Positions 18,204-26,371 of a DNA stretch of 64,000 nt are shown one piece after another; within the stretch, counting starts at the first letter, position 1; every line of letters starts with the position of its first letter. This DNA comes from Candidatus Auribacterota bacterium (GTDB lineage: Bacteria; Auribacterota; JAFGBW01; JAFGJP01): contig JAGLFH010000014.1 of assembly GCA_023144635.1 (NCBI GenBank), positions 1 through 64,000 on the forward strand, given 5' to 3'. The translations under genes were made by a program, and so were the position numbers. The notes beneath the pieces were generated by a model. The model searched no databases, was not told the DNA's origin, and saw only the letters and a list, made by a program, of their open reading frames with translations.

Positions 18204-19370
18204 ATGGCAATCTATCCATGGATTACCTTTAAACTAAATTTCATTAAAAACCCTCTTAAATCCAAAATCTGGATGCAATTGGGGGAATGCTGTTCCAAGT
18301 GTGAGCATATAGCAAATGTTCCTACAAATCCAAAAGTCGTAGAAGAAATGCATAAAGTCTATTTAACAAAAGGTGTACATGCAACTACAGCTATAGAAGG
18401 TAATACCCTAACTGAAGAACAAGTACGCCAGAAAATAGATGGAAAATTGCAATTACCACCATCAAAGCAATATTTAGGTCAAGAAGTAGAAAATATTATT
18501 ACTATTTGCAATGAAGTTATGAAAAAAATAGGTTCTGGAAAGGGTATTAAAATAACTATAGAAGAATTAGAGAGATATAATGCAACAATTTTAAAAGATG
18601 TTCCTGTAGAGGAGAGTGTTACTATAGGGAAACTCCGCAACCTTAATGTTGGAGTGGGTACTTATAAAGCTCCTGAAAGTAAAGATGTTAATGAATTATT
18701 AGAAAAATATTGTGATTGGCTTAATAGTGATTATTTTGATATGTATCCCGACACTCCGATAGCTAATAGTATAATTAAAGCTATTATGGCTCATTTATAT
18801 ATGGCATGGATACACCCTTTTGGAGATGGAAATGGAAGATTAGCTCGAATATTGGAATATATGATATTGCTTGATTCAGGAGTTCCTTCACCTGCAACAA
18901 ATTTATTGAGTAATCATTATAATGCAACAAGAATTGTTTATTATCAAAAACTTGATTCTGCTGGAAAATATAAGGATCCTTCAATATTTATAGAATATGC
19001 CATACAGGGTTTTTTAGACGGACTTAAGGAGCATTTAGAATATATTTATGCACATATATATCAAATTTCTTGGGAAAGTTATGTATACGAAAAGTTTAGG
19101 GATAGTAAACAACATGACACGACAAATAAAAGAAGAAGAACTCTTGTTTTAGAAATATCTAAGAGTTTATTTGAATCTGTAAAGGAAGAAGAAATAATGA
19201 GCAAAAATCATTATCTATTTAATGCATACAGAAAAAAGACAGAATTGACATTGAAAAGAGACTTAAAAGAAACTATTAATATGGGTTTAATTGAGAAAAC
19301 TGAACAAGGATACAAAGCTAATGTAGAAAAAATATTTATTTTTTTACCTTTTAGAAAAACACATCAGTAG
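18204..19370 (+). CDS. Fic family protein (class II, N-terminal inhibitory helix)
   Basis: 388 residues. The Fic core HPFGDGNGRLAR starts at His204, matching HPFx(D/E)GNGRxxR, so the AMP-transfer machinery looks intact. TTAIEG at residues 61-66 fits the inhibitory motif (S/T)xxxE(G/N), which in class II Fic proteins lies N-terminal in the same chain and blocks ATP. The C-terminal ~90 residues are helical, with LTLKRDLKETINMGLIEKTEQGYK looking like a winged helix. Fic enzymes usually AMPylate target proteins. The target is unknown. AAGGA precedes the ATG by 8 nt. The nuclease-like gene follows after 36 nt, so they probably form an operon. Confidence 0.9.
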   Translation: MAIYPWITFKLNFIKNPLKSKIWMQLGECCSKCEHIANVPTNPKVVEEMHKVYLTKGVHATTAIEGNTLTEEQVRQKIDGKLQLPPSKQYLGQEVENIITICNEVMKKIGSGKGIKITIEELERYNATILKDVPVEESVTIGKLRNLNVGVGTYKAPESKDVNELLEKYCDWLNSDYFDMYPDTPIANSIIKAIMAHLYMAWIHPFGDGNGRLARILEYMILLDSGVPSPATNLLSNHYNATRIVYYQKLDSAGKYKDPSIFIEYAIQGFLDGLKEHLEYIYAHIYQISWESYVYEKFRDSKQHDTTNKRRRTLVLEISKSLFESVKEEEIMSKNHYLFNAYRKKTELTLKRDLKETINMGLIEKTEQGYKANVEKIFIFLPFRKTHQ

Positions 19371-19406
19371 TAAATGAAAAATAGAGAAAGGATATAAATT
19401 AAAGAC

Positions 19407-20843
19407 ATGGCTAAGAAAAAAATTCTTTCTATTGGATCGGAGTTGGCAATAGATCATATTGAATACTGCAATTTTACTTCTGATACTTCTCTTTTGGATT
19501 GGGATATAATTCTTTTTAAGCCTGAAATTTATGATTTAGTAGACTATGAGAATTCTTATAAAGGCAAGCCGAGTCTGTCAGATAGAAGTTCCTTTAGTTT
19601 GAAAGAGCACTCGGAGCATTGGCGTCGAGAAATAAAAGATGCTGTTGAAACAGGAAAGACAGTAATCGTATTTCTTGCTGATCTGTATGAAGTTTTCATT
19701 GATTCCGGCAAACGCGAATACTCAGGAACAGGAAGGAATCAACAAACCACTAAATTTGTTAAAGAGTACAATAATTATCGTTGTATTCCTGCCGATATCA
19801 ATCCTGTTAAGACAAAAGGTAGCGCTATGAAGCTTGCTCCTCGAGGTGCTGAGTTACTTGCTTCGTACTGGAAAGAATTCGAAGAGGACTCTCAATATAA
19901 ACTTATCCTTACTGGTGAAAATATTCCTGCTTCAATTACAACTAAGAATGGCAATAAGCCTGTAGGGGCAATATACAAAAGTAAAAATTCAAATGGCGCA
20001 CTTTTGCTTGTTCCTGATATAGATTTTTGTAAAGATGAATATTTTGAAGAAGAGGATGAAGATCAAGTTTGGAGCGAAGCGGCTGTGAATTTTGCTTCCC
20101 GTATGTTAAAAGCAGTGGTGTCATTGGATAAGGCATTAAAGACTGAAGGTCAGTCTACACCTGAGCCAGAATGGACTAAAACATTGGATTATGAGTTAAT
20201 GAAGGAAACAAGTATTAACTCCGAGCTTTTGAAAACAGAGGAAGCTCTTGAAAAAATTCAAAAAACAAAAGATTGCCTTCTTGATAAATTAAGAGACCTA
20301 AGTCGATTAAGAAATCTTTTGTTTGAAAAAGGAAAACCGCTCGAATATGCCGTCATAGATGCGCTTATAATTCTCGGATTTAAGGCAAAGCATTATAAAG
20401 ATAGTGAATCTGAGTTTGATGTTGTATTCGAGTCGACTGAAGGTCGCCTCATAGGTGAGGCGGAAGGCAAGGATAATAAAGCAATCAATATTGACAAGCT
20501 TCGACAGTTAGAAATGAATATACATGAAGATCTAGAAAGAGAAGAGGTTAGTCAACCAGCCAAAGCGGTATTATTTGGAAACGCATATAGACTCGAACCA
20601 CTTGTTGACAGAGCTGATCCTTTTACTACTAAATGCATTAGTGCTGCAAAAAGGAGTTCAACGGCTCTTGCATTTACGCCAGATCTTTTTATGGTTGCAC
20701 GCTACTTATCAAATAAAAAAGATGCTAGATTTGCGACTAGGTGTAGAAAAGTCATTATTAGTTCTGTTGGCAGAGTAGTATTTCCTGATACACCTGCATC
20801 GACTGACGCAAAACAAAAGAAAACAAAAGGGGTCAGCCCTTGA
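19407..20843 (+). CDS. Two-domain protein: N-terminal alpha/beta domain plus C-terminal PD-(D/E)XK nuclease-like domain
   Basis: 478 residues. Residues 1-210 form an alpha/beta domain (KKILSIGSELA, HWRREIKDAVETGKTVIVFLAD, GALLLVPDIDF) that recalls glutamine-amidotransferase-like/sensor folds, without an obvious Cys nucleophile. A short coiled coil (~255-300) follows, then LEYAVIDALIILGFKA, EFDVVF (Asp338) and GEAEGKD (Glu351-Glu353-Lys355), the alpha-beta-beta layout of a PD-(D/E)XK/Mrr-like nuclease. The C-terminal helices include CISAAKRSSTALAFTPDLF. I have an impression of similar uncharacterised proteins from defence islands but cannot verify it. The pairing with Fic suggests defence or DNA metabolism. 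The tail KGVSP and the stop come from a GGGGTCAGCCCTTGA repeat. Confidence 0.7.
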   Translation: MAKKKILSIGSELAIDHIEYCNFTSDTSLLDWDIILFKPEIYDLVDYENSYKGKPSLSDRSSFSLKEHSEHWRREIKDAVETGKTVIVFLADLYEVFIDSGKREYSGTGRNQQTTKFVKEYNNYRCIPADINPVKTKGSAMKLAPRGAELLASYWKEFEEDSQYKLILTGENIPASITTKNGNKPVGAIYKSKNSNGALLLVPDIDFCKDEYFEEEDEDQVWSEAAVNFASRMLKAVVSLDKALKTEGQSTPEPEWTKTLDYELMKETSINSELLKTEEALEKIQKTKDCLLDKLRDLSRLRNLLFEKGKPLEYAVIDALIILGFKAKHYKDSESEFDVVFESTEGRLIGEAEGKDNKAINIDKLRQLEMNIHEDLEREEVSQPAKAVLFGNAYRLEPLVDRADPFTTKCISAAKRSSTALAFTPDLFMVARYLSNKKDARFATRCRKVIISSVGRVVFPDTPASTDAKQKKTKGVSP

Positions 20844-20872
20844 CAGAGACATAGGGATCAGGCCTCGAAATT
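20829..20872. repeat. Two GGGTCAG-CCTTGAAA repeat motifs
   Basis: GGGGTCAGCCCTTGA (20829-20843) and GGGATCAGGCCTCGAAATT (20854-20872) are variants of one motif; a third, AAGGGTCAGTCCTTGAAATG, is at 21841-21860. I recall such motifs next to REP-associated (Y1) transposase genes, but no such gene is in this window. Confidence 0.6.
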
Positions 20873-21099
20873 AGAAATAACATAAAAAACTTAAGAAGTT
20901 ATTTTCTGCGTTTTTTGTTTTATTTGTTCGTTTATCATAAATCCCATTTATCCTGAACCCTATGTGGTTTATGTCTTACTTTCTCATGCTTTTTCTTTTT
21001 CCTTTTCTGTCTGCAGTATACTTGTTTGTTTAATGACACTATACTGTCAGATTTGGTAATATGGATGAAGAATTATATATAAATGGTAGTTAGAAAAAC

Positions 21100-21831
21100 A
21101 TGAAGAGACAGAAAAAAATAATTTTTATTAGTTCTAAACAGAATGAATTGCAAAGTGAAAGAGATCAACTTCGTGATTTAGTTAACATTAATGATGAAGT
21201 GCTTTCGAAATTATTCATTGCAAAGACCTTTGAAATTGATTTATCTGGAAGAAGAGAAACGGTTAATCATCTTACAGAGGAATGGGTTCTAAAAAGTGAT
21301 ATTTATTTTGGTGTTTTTGACAAAGAATACTCAGAACCAACAGTTAGAGAATATGAAATTGCAATAAAGGATAAACAAGTTAAAAAGGAAATTATTATAT
21401 TTATAAAAAAAAGAAAAACAATAGAAAGAGAAGATGAATTAGTTATTTTTATGAATAAGATTATGAATTCTGAAAGTGGGCATGCGTGTATAATATTTGA
21501 TACAATAGAAAATCTATTATATAAAGCAAAACATGTATTAATAGAATACTGTCATAGAAAAAATGAAGGTTTTATTATATCAAAAGAAATATTAGGAGAA
21601 AATTTAGAACTTGCTAAAAATACACATTTCCCTGAAAAATTAAGAAGGCAGCTTTTACAACCAATCGGAAGATTTGCCATTTGGAAGGGAAGAAAAGGAA
21701 TTCCAGAGTATTATAAATACGATTGGAATGGTACTAAGATAGATGTAACGTGGAATTATATTGAGCCTAATGCCTCAAAAGAAGTAAAAGAGTTCTATTA
21801 TAAGAGATATAATAAACCATTTGATTCCTAA
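21100..21831 (+). CDS. DUF4062 domain protein
   Basis: 243 residues. The start KKIIFISSKQNELQSERDQLRDLV matches the DUF4062 signature (VFISSxxxDLxxERxxL). TEEWVLKSDIYFGVFDKEY followed by SEPTVREYEIAI gives the usual second half of the domain (residues 1-110), a Rossmann-like fold related to TIR/nucleoside deoxyribosyltransferase-type domains. The remaining ~130 residues are unassigned. DUF4062 is frequent in NTPase-containing conflict systems, but here it is alone, without an NTPase. No good ribosome binding site is seen (AGTTAGAAAAAC). The gap upstream holds repeat DNA; a GGGTCAG repeat follows the stop. Confidence 0.75.
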   Translation: MKRQKKIIFISSKQNELQSERDQLRDLVNINDEVLSKLFIAKTFEIDLSGRRETVNHLTEEWVLKSDIYFGVFDKEYSEPTVREYEIAIKDKQVKKEIIIFIKKRKTIEREDELVIFMNKIMNSESGHACIIFDTIENLLYKAKHVLIEYCHRKNEGFIISKEILGENLELAKNTHFPEKLRRQLLQPIGRFAIWKGRKGIPEYYKYDWNGTKIDVTWNYIEPNASKEVKEFYYKRYNKPFDS

Positions 21832-21840
21832 CGGAAAGAT

Positions 21841-21860
21841 AAGGGTCAGTCCTTGAAATG
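21841..21860. repeat. Third GGGTCAG-CCTTGAAAT motif
   Basis: AAGGGTCAGTCCTTGAAATG, 9 nt after the DUF4062 stop codon. See the pair at 20829-20872. Confidence 0.6.
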
Positions 21861-21894
21861 TAAAAAGGATTGATTAAAGGCTAAAGGGGGATTA

Positions 21895-22437
21895 ATGAAT
21901 AAAGATGAAATAGTTACACTTTCACTTAAAATAACAGGAATATATGGCATTATTCAATTGATCACAAAAAGCAATTTTCTTATAGGTAGTCTTTTCACTG
22001 TTATCAGAACTAATACAATTGAAGGCCTTTTATATGCAATATTTTTTGCTTTAATACCATTAGTGCTTTTTATTTATTTAATATATGTTTTACTTTTTAA
22101 AACACCTAGCTTAAGTAAAAAAATACTTGCCTCAGAGTCTAATGAGAAAAGTAATCCTATTAACTCAAAAGAAATACAGGTATTAGCTTTTTCTATAATT
22201 GGTGTTTGGGTTTTAGCATCTACGATACCCAGTTTTATACAAACTTTGGCTTATTATTCATTTTCAAAAGAGAATAGTGAATTGGCTAAGACAGTAAATA
22301 TTACTTTATCAACAAGAACTCATTTTTTTGGTCTATCACTCAAATTAATAATTGGTTTATATTTATTTATTGGTTCAAAAGGTTTAGTTAATCTTTGGCA
22401 TAAATTACAAAGCACAAAAGGTATGCCGTCTAACTAG
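21895..22437 (+). CDS. Four-helix membrane protein of unknown function
   Basis: 180 residues with about four membrane helices (near residues 10-35, 45-70, 93-115 and 140-162), separated by a polar cytoplasm-like stretch SESNEKSNPINSKEIQ. A GGGGG ribosome binding site precedes the ATG. I recognise no family. Its position beside the DUF4062 gene, across only 63 nt with a repeat between, leaves open a role as membrane partner, but there is no direct evidence. Confidence 0.65.
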   Translation: MNKDEIVTLSLKITGIYGIIQLITKSNFLIGSLFTVIRTNTIEGLLYAIFFALIPLVLFIYLIYVLLFKTPSLSKKILASESNEKSNPINSKEIQVLAFSIIGVWVLASTIPSFIQTLAYYSFSKENSELAKTVNITLSTRTHFFGLSLKLIIGLYLFIGSKGLVNLWHKLQSTKGMPSN

Positions 22438-22453
22438 TTGTAGTCCTGAACCA

Positions 22454-22485
22454 TTCGACTACGCTCATGATAAACTAAAGTCGAA
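22454..22485. repeat. TTCGACT/AGTCGAA inverted repeat
   Basis: TTCGACT (22454-22460) and AGTCGAA (22479-22485) flank ACGCTCATGATAAACTA. Together with CCTGAA before and GGGAAC after, it resembles a decayed member of the CCTGAGC/GTCGAAGG family. Confidence 0.4.
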
Positions 22486-22515
22486 GGGAACTTAAATCGT
22501 TAGGAACTCAAAATT

Positions 22516-23187
22516 ATGTTAGCTGAAATTATACCTGATTTGTATGATTACGCTGGAAAAAAGATATTTAAACCTACTAAGGGAAAACATAGAATATTTA
22601 GACCAACATTTCCTATGGAAATGTTTCTAAGGGTTGAGTTAAAAGAGAAATGTGATTCATTTGAAGATATCAGGAGATTTGTCGATAAATGTGAATATGT
22701 TTCGGATGAAGAACAATTTAATCAAAAAGATTACTGGATGCCTCCAGATGAATTTGAAAAAGTGAAAAAAGGAGACTGTGAAGATTTTGCGTTATGGACT
22801 TGGAGGCAGTTGATTAAGATGGGCTACTCCTGTAGGTTTGTTGTCGGCTATTCAGGTAAATATGGTAGTGGGCATGCTTGGCTAACAGTGACTGATAAAG
22901 AAAAGCAATATATTTTTGAACCTTTAGCAAGTCATATGGGCTTAAAAATGCCAAGATTCAGTTGTATTTTTAGCAGACCTGAAATATCAGTTGAATGGGA
23001 TGGAAATAAAATACAATATTATGAGCACACACGCAAAGCATGGAAGCCATCTTTTATAAAAATAATATCTCTTTTAGGAGAATGGTTTATATTTTGGATT
23101 CAATTTTGGATTAAAGTAATATTTGGTTTTCTATTATTGCCATTTTATTTGATTTTGAATATGTTTAAAAAAAGAAAAGAAAAATAA
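22516..23187 (+). CDS. Transglutaminase-like cysteine peptidase-fold protein with C-terminal membrane helix
   Basis: 223 residues. GDCEDFALWTWRQL (Cys near residue 91), SGHAWLTV (His) and FEPLA downstream fit the Cys-His-(Asp/Glu) arrangement of bacterial transglutaminase-like cysteine proteinases. The C-terminal ~50 residues form one or two membrane helices (WFIFWIQFWIKVIFGFLLLPFYLIL) followed by a basic tail KKRKEK, so the catalytic domain is tethered to the inner membrane; its orientation is unsure. AGGA precedes the ATG. It may be independent of the DUF4062 gene. Confidence 0.75.
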   Translation: MLAEIIPDLYDYAGKKIFKPTKGKHRIFRPTFPMEMFLRVELKEKCDSFEDIRRFVDKCEYVSDEEQFNQKDYWMPPDEFEKVKKGDCEDFALWTWRQLIKMGYSCRFVVGYSGKYGSGHAWLTVTDKEKQYIFEPLASHMGLKMPRFSCIFSRPEISVEWDGNKIQYYEHTRKAWKPSFIKIISLLGEWFIFWIQFWIKVIFGFLLLPFYLILNMFKKRKEK

Positions 23188-23613
23188 CTATGCATTGTCT
23201 GCTGTGGCTAAACTTTTAATTTCTTTTCCGTTCCTTCTTCCCTTTTTTTCTTTCTATGGTCTATCGACTATTGACTATCTTGCTTTTTCTTTATATCAGC
23301 GAAGCATTCCTTGAACCCTGTAACGCCATAACCTTGTAACACTTTAACGTTCGCTTTACCTGCAATACTTTGTAACAAAAAAGGTGTAACGATTTGTAAT
23401 TTATTTTTAAGAAAATTTAGAGTAATTATTTATCCAGTTTCTTTTTTTTGAGTTACGTTTTAAATGCTTGCGGTATAGCGCGTTATGCTTGAAGTAAAAA
23501 GCTGATTTTTAGCTTTAATGGAATGATTGTTGCTAATCTAAAATATCAGTGTTTTTTTTTAGGTTGAAAACTATTAAAACTTGTTTAAAATAATAACTCA
23601 CAGGAGGAGTATT
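23188..23613. other. Non-coding word-repeat region
   Basis: Holds CTATGGTCTATCGACTATTG, ATCAGCGAAGCATTCCTTGA, then tandem words GTAACGCCATAAC / TTGTAACACTTTAACG and AAGGTGTAACGATTTGTAA. The order ATCAGCG-AGC-TTCCTTGAACC-TAAC is the same as at 44481-44532. A small hairpin AAAGCTGATTTTTAGCTTT lies at 23498-23516. No gene seen. Confidence 0.6.
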
Positions 23614-24225
23614 ATGAAAATATCTGTAAAACATTTTTTATATTTTTTTGTATCACTTATGTTAGTCGTTAGCTTTAATACTTTTGTATTGGCAGAAGAT
23701 ACGCCTGAGCCAACAGATCCCGTTGTGGAAGACCCAGGTGACCCTGAAGACCCTGAAGATCCAGCAGATCCAGGTGATGGTGAAACAGGTAAATTAACAG
23801 GGCTTGATAATGCTATTGCAGATAAAGAACAAAAGCTTGAGCAGGATCCTAATAATCCTGGTCTTCAAAATGCTCTGCAGAAATTAGAGAGAAACCGTGA
23901 GCGTAAAGAAGAAAAAAATCAGGAAAAATTAGAAAGAAAGGGTGGAACAGAAGACCCTGAAGATCCTGAAACACCAGAAGATCCTGAAACACCAGAGGAT
24001 CCTGAAGTACCAGAAGATCCATCTGTAGAAAAAATGGAGAAGATCCAGAAGATAGAGAAAGCTGAGAAAGCAGAGAAACCTGAAAAGCCAGAGAAACCGG
24101 AAAAGCCAGCTAAGCCTGAGAAAGTGGAGAAACCAGAAAAACCGGTTAAACCAGAAAAACCAACAAAACCTGAAAAGCCAGCTAAACCAGCTAAGCCTGA
24201 GAAGCCGGAAAAAGGCAACAGATAA
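23614..24225 (+). CDS. Exported low-complexity protein rich in Pro-Glu-Lys repeats
   Basis: The true start is the ATG 23614, four bases after AGGAGGAG; the track start is a TTG upstream. The 203-residue product has a signal peptide (YFFVSLMLVVSFNTFVLAED). After it come an acidic PEDPEDP region, a helical segment (ITDNAI/DKEQKLEQDP type, ~60-110) and a second PEDPETP region. The C-terminal ~65 residues are a PEKPEKPAKP-type tandem array. Such repeats can span the periplasm or bind the wall. The next gene, a beta-barrel protein, is 37 nt away, so a TonB-like or wall-spanning linker partner is conceivable but unproven. The repeats make the gene prone to length change. Confidence 0.75.
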   Translation: MKISVKHFLYFFVSLMLVVSFNTFVLAEDTPEPTDPVVEDPGDPEDPEDPADPGDGETGKLTGLDNAIADKEQKLEQDPNNPGLQNALQKLERNRERKEEKNQEKLERKGGTEDPEDPETPEDPETPEDPEVPEDPSVEKMEKIQKIEKAEKAEKPEKPEKPEKPAKPEKVEKPEKPVKPEKPTKPEKPAKPAKPEKPEKGNR

Positions 24226-24262
24226 TTATTTAATTTAAAGCAAAATATCGGAGACCATTAAA

Positions 24263-25108
24263 ATGAGAAGTATCACTATATCTATTTGTATTATTGTTTT
24301 TTCTATTTTCTTTTTGATTGCTGATGAAGCAAGTTGTTCTGATTCTCAGGAATTTAAATTTACAACAGGATTTGATTACAGCTCAGGAGATTACGGTGGA
24401 AATAGTGATACAACTATACTATATATTCCCTTTACTGGAAAATATTTAGATGAAAAGTATTCTATTAAAGTTACTATACCATACCTTCGTATTAAGAGTG
24501 AAGATACCGTTGTTACAAGCGGAGGACAGGTTATAGTAAGTGGCGATTCCTTATTAACAAGTGAAGAAACAGAAAGCGGTCTTGGTGATATCGTTGCAGC
24601 ATTTTCTTATTATTTATTAGAAGAGACAGAAAATAGTCCAATGGTTGATATTAATGCAAAAGTAAAGTTAGGAACAGCTGATGAAGATAAAGGTCTTGGT
24701 ACAGGTGAAACTGATTATGCTCTAGAAGTTGATCTTGCAAAAACTTTTGATGAAAATGTACTCTTTGGTACACTCGGATATAAGTTTTATGGTGATCCTG
24801 CCGCCTATGATCTTGACAATGCTTTTTATACAAGTATAGGTTTGTCTCATCGCTTTAGTTCGGAATTAAGCGCAGGATTAATGCATGACTACCGTGAAAA
24901 AACAACTGATAGCGGCTCAGAGATGAATGAACTTACTGCTTTTGCTACATATAAACTTTCCTCTAATTATAAATTAATGGGATATACAGTTGCAGGACTC
25001 TCTGACGGTAGTCCAGATTGGGGAATAGGACTTACTATAACACGTGCTTTTGGTGCTGAGGATATTAGTAAGTCTTATCGGTATCTAGAAAAATTGCGCT
25101 TCTGGTAA
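24263..25108 (+). CDS. Outer-membrane beta-barrel protein
   Basis: 281 residues with a signal peptide (ISICIIVFSIFFLIADEASC). Amphipathic beta strands run through the whole length: FTTGFDYSSGDYG, YSIKVTIPYLRI, SGLGDIVAAFSYYLLEE, LFGTLGYKFYG, YTSIGLSHRFSSELSAGLMHDY and WGIGLTITRAFG. The pattern resembles the phenol-degradation MetA-like/transporter barrel group. Substrate unknown. It probably shares a transcript with the preceding Pro/Lys-repeat protein (37-nt gap). The stop codon lies 2 nt before hairpin element E3. Confidence 0.75.
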   Translation: MRSITISICIIVFSIFFLIADEASCSDSQEFKFTTGFDYSSGDYGGNSDTTILYIPFTGKYLDEKYSIKVTIPYLRIKSEDTVVTSGGQVIVSGDSLLTSEETESGLGDIVAAFSYYLLEETENSPMVDINAKVKLGTADEDKGLGTGETDYALEVDLAKTFDENVLFGTLGYKFYGDPAAYDLDNAFYTSIGLSHRFSSELSAGLMHDYREKTTDSGSEMNELTAFATYKLSSNYKLMGYTVAGLSDGSPDWGIGLTITRAFGAEDISKSYRYLEKLRFW

Positions 25109-25110
25109 AT

Positions 25111-25236
25111 TTAAGCGGACAAGTATAACGCATTTTCTTCGTTACGCTCCCTGCGGCCTCTTAGTCGTATGAAAAAATACGACTTCATCGGTCCTCGGTT
25201 GCAAGCCTTGAATCTGCATTATACTTGTCCGCTTAA
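25111..25236. repeat. Hairpin repeat element E3 (126 bp, TTAAGC ends)
   Basis: Left arm TTAAGCGGACAAGTATAACG and right arm TGCATTATACTTGTCCGC plus TTAA are inverted copies with one or two mismatches. The central hairpin is GTCGTATGAAAAAATACGAC (25164-25183). The inner core TACGCTCCCTGCGGCC and the ends match E4 in inverted orientation. Confidence 0.85.
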
Positions 25237-25261
25237 TTATTTTTTTGGTTATGTTTTGTTT

Positions 25262-25403
25262 TTGTTGCACTTCAGTCAAGTATTCGTTGGCGTATGAGTT
25301 AATACGCCTTCCTCATTCTCGCTTCGCATGCCTTGCAAAGCCCTCACATCTTTGTTATCTGAAAGAAAACAGTAGACGGTATATGCATGATATTTGTAAG
25401 ATT
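25262..25403. repeat. Partial hairpin element E3b
   Basis: The core CACTTCAGTCAAGTATTCGT and hairpin GGCGTATGAGTTAATACGCC (25289-25308) match the centre of E2, and the right end TGCATGATATTTGTAAG (25384-25400) matches an end inside E1. The left end is missing or eroded. It directly follows E3. Confidence 0.65.
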
Positions 25404-25451
25404 AATAAACTTTTATTAAGGTAAAATATGGATGAAAAATAAGGAGTATGA

Positions 25452-26117
25452 ATGAAAAATACTGTTTTTGAGAGATCAGAGCATGAGTCGCATGGACGAC
25501 GAATAAGTTCAAACGTCTACAATCTTGTGATAGGTTTAGTCCTTTGTTGGGGATTCCTGGTCAATTGGTATATGGTCAAGACCATTCCTTATGAGTCAGT
25601 CGCAAGCATCAATCCCTGGGTGTTCTTTATAGGGTATTTTGCTTCTTGTTTCTTCGGGATTTATCTTTTTACAAAATCGGAAGTCCCTCTTGTCAGTTTT
25701 ATCGGATACAACTTCGTAGTTGTCCCCTTTGGATTGATCATAAATCTGGTAGTTCATCAATATGATCCCTCTCTGGTTCTTGATGCAATACGGGTTACTG
25801 GACTGGTGACATTTGTAATGATGATTCTCGGTTCTCTTTTTCCTATGTTCTTCAAAAAAATCTCCGGAGCATTAACAATTGCCCTGATGGTTGTCATAAT
25901 TGTCGAGCTGATCGAGGTGTTTATCTTGAAGATCCACCATGGAATTATTGATTGGATTGTTGTTCTCATCTTCTGTGGTTATGTGGGGTATGATTGGGGT
26001 AGAGCAAACAGAATACCGAAGACAATCGACAATGCAATCGATAGTGCTGCTTCGCTCTATATGGACATAATCAATCTATTTCTGCGAATATTGAGGATAA
26101 TGGGAAGACGGAAATAA
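25452..26117 (+). CDS. Bax inhibitor-1 (BI-1/YccA-like) family membrane protein
   Basis: 221 residues with about seven membrane helices and the C-terminal signature YDWGRAN...AIDSAASLYMDIINLFLRILRIMGRR, close to the family pattern of a helix ending ALYLDFINLFLxLLRxxG. Bacterial members are putative pH-sensitive calcium leak channels of the inner membrane. AAGGAG lies 5 nt before the ATG. The stretch is less AT-rich than its neighbours and uses more C-ending codons, which could indicate acquisition. Confidence 0.8.
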   Translation: MKNTVFERSEHESHGRRISSNVYNLVIGLVLCWGFLVNWYMVKTIPYESVASINPWVFFIGYFASCFFGIYLFTKSEVPLVSFIGYNFVVVPFGLIINLVVHQYDPSLVLDAIRVTGLVTFVMMILGSLFPMFFKKISGALTIALMVVIIVELIEVFILKIHHGIIDWIVVLIFCGYVGYDWGRANRIPKTIDNAIDSAASLYMDIINLFLRILRIMGRRK

Positions 26118-26118
26118 A

Positions 26119-26337
26119 ATGACAAACCATAATGAAGATATATCTCAATGTAAAGCTGCAAGAGTTGCAGGTTTCATTTTCCTGCTTAGCTTAATTAACG
26201 GGGTTCTTATGAACTCCAAATTTATTGTACTAGATAATGTTATAGCAACTGCCAATAATATAATGGCCAAGGAGTTTCTGTTTTGCATTGATATTCCTAT
26301 TAGGTCTGACTTTTGTCTAAAGGTCGGGCAGACGTAA
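26119..26337 (+). pseudogene. N-terminal remnant of a DUF4386 membrane protein
   Basis: Only 72 residues: KAARVAGFIFLLSLINGVL, then ATANNIMAKEFLFCID. This matches the first ~60 residues of DUF4386 proteins (ARIAGxLYLLxIxxG...AATAxNIxASExLFRxG), which normally have over 200 residues and six helices. After SDFCLK the reading frame leaves the family and stops, and the rest is absent, being replaced by the DUF1287 gene. It begins 1 nt after the BI-1 stop. A decayed gene is the simplest reading. Confidence 0.6.
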
Positions 26338-26371
26338 TAGCTGCACAATAACGCTTTTAAAACCGAGTCGA

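Noticed and set aside
23919-24218. Minus-strand Gly/Phe/Ser repeat ORF of 99 residues
   Set aside because: It is the antisense of the PEKP repeat tract; the sense strand has the signal peptide and ribosome binding site.
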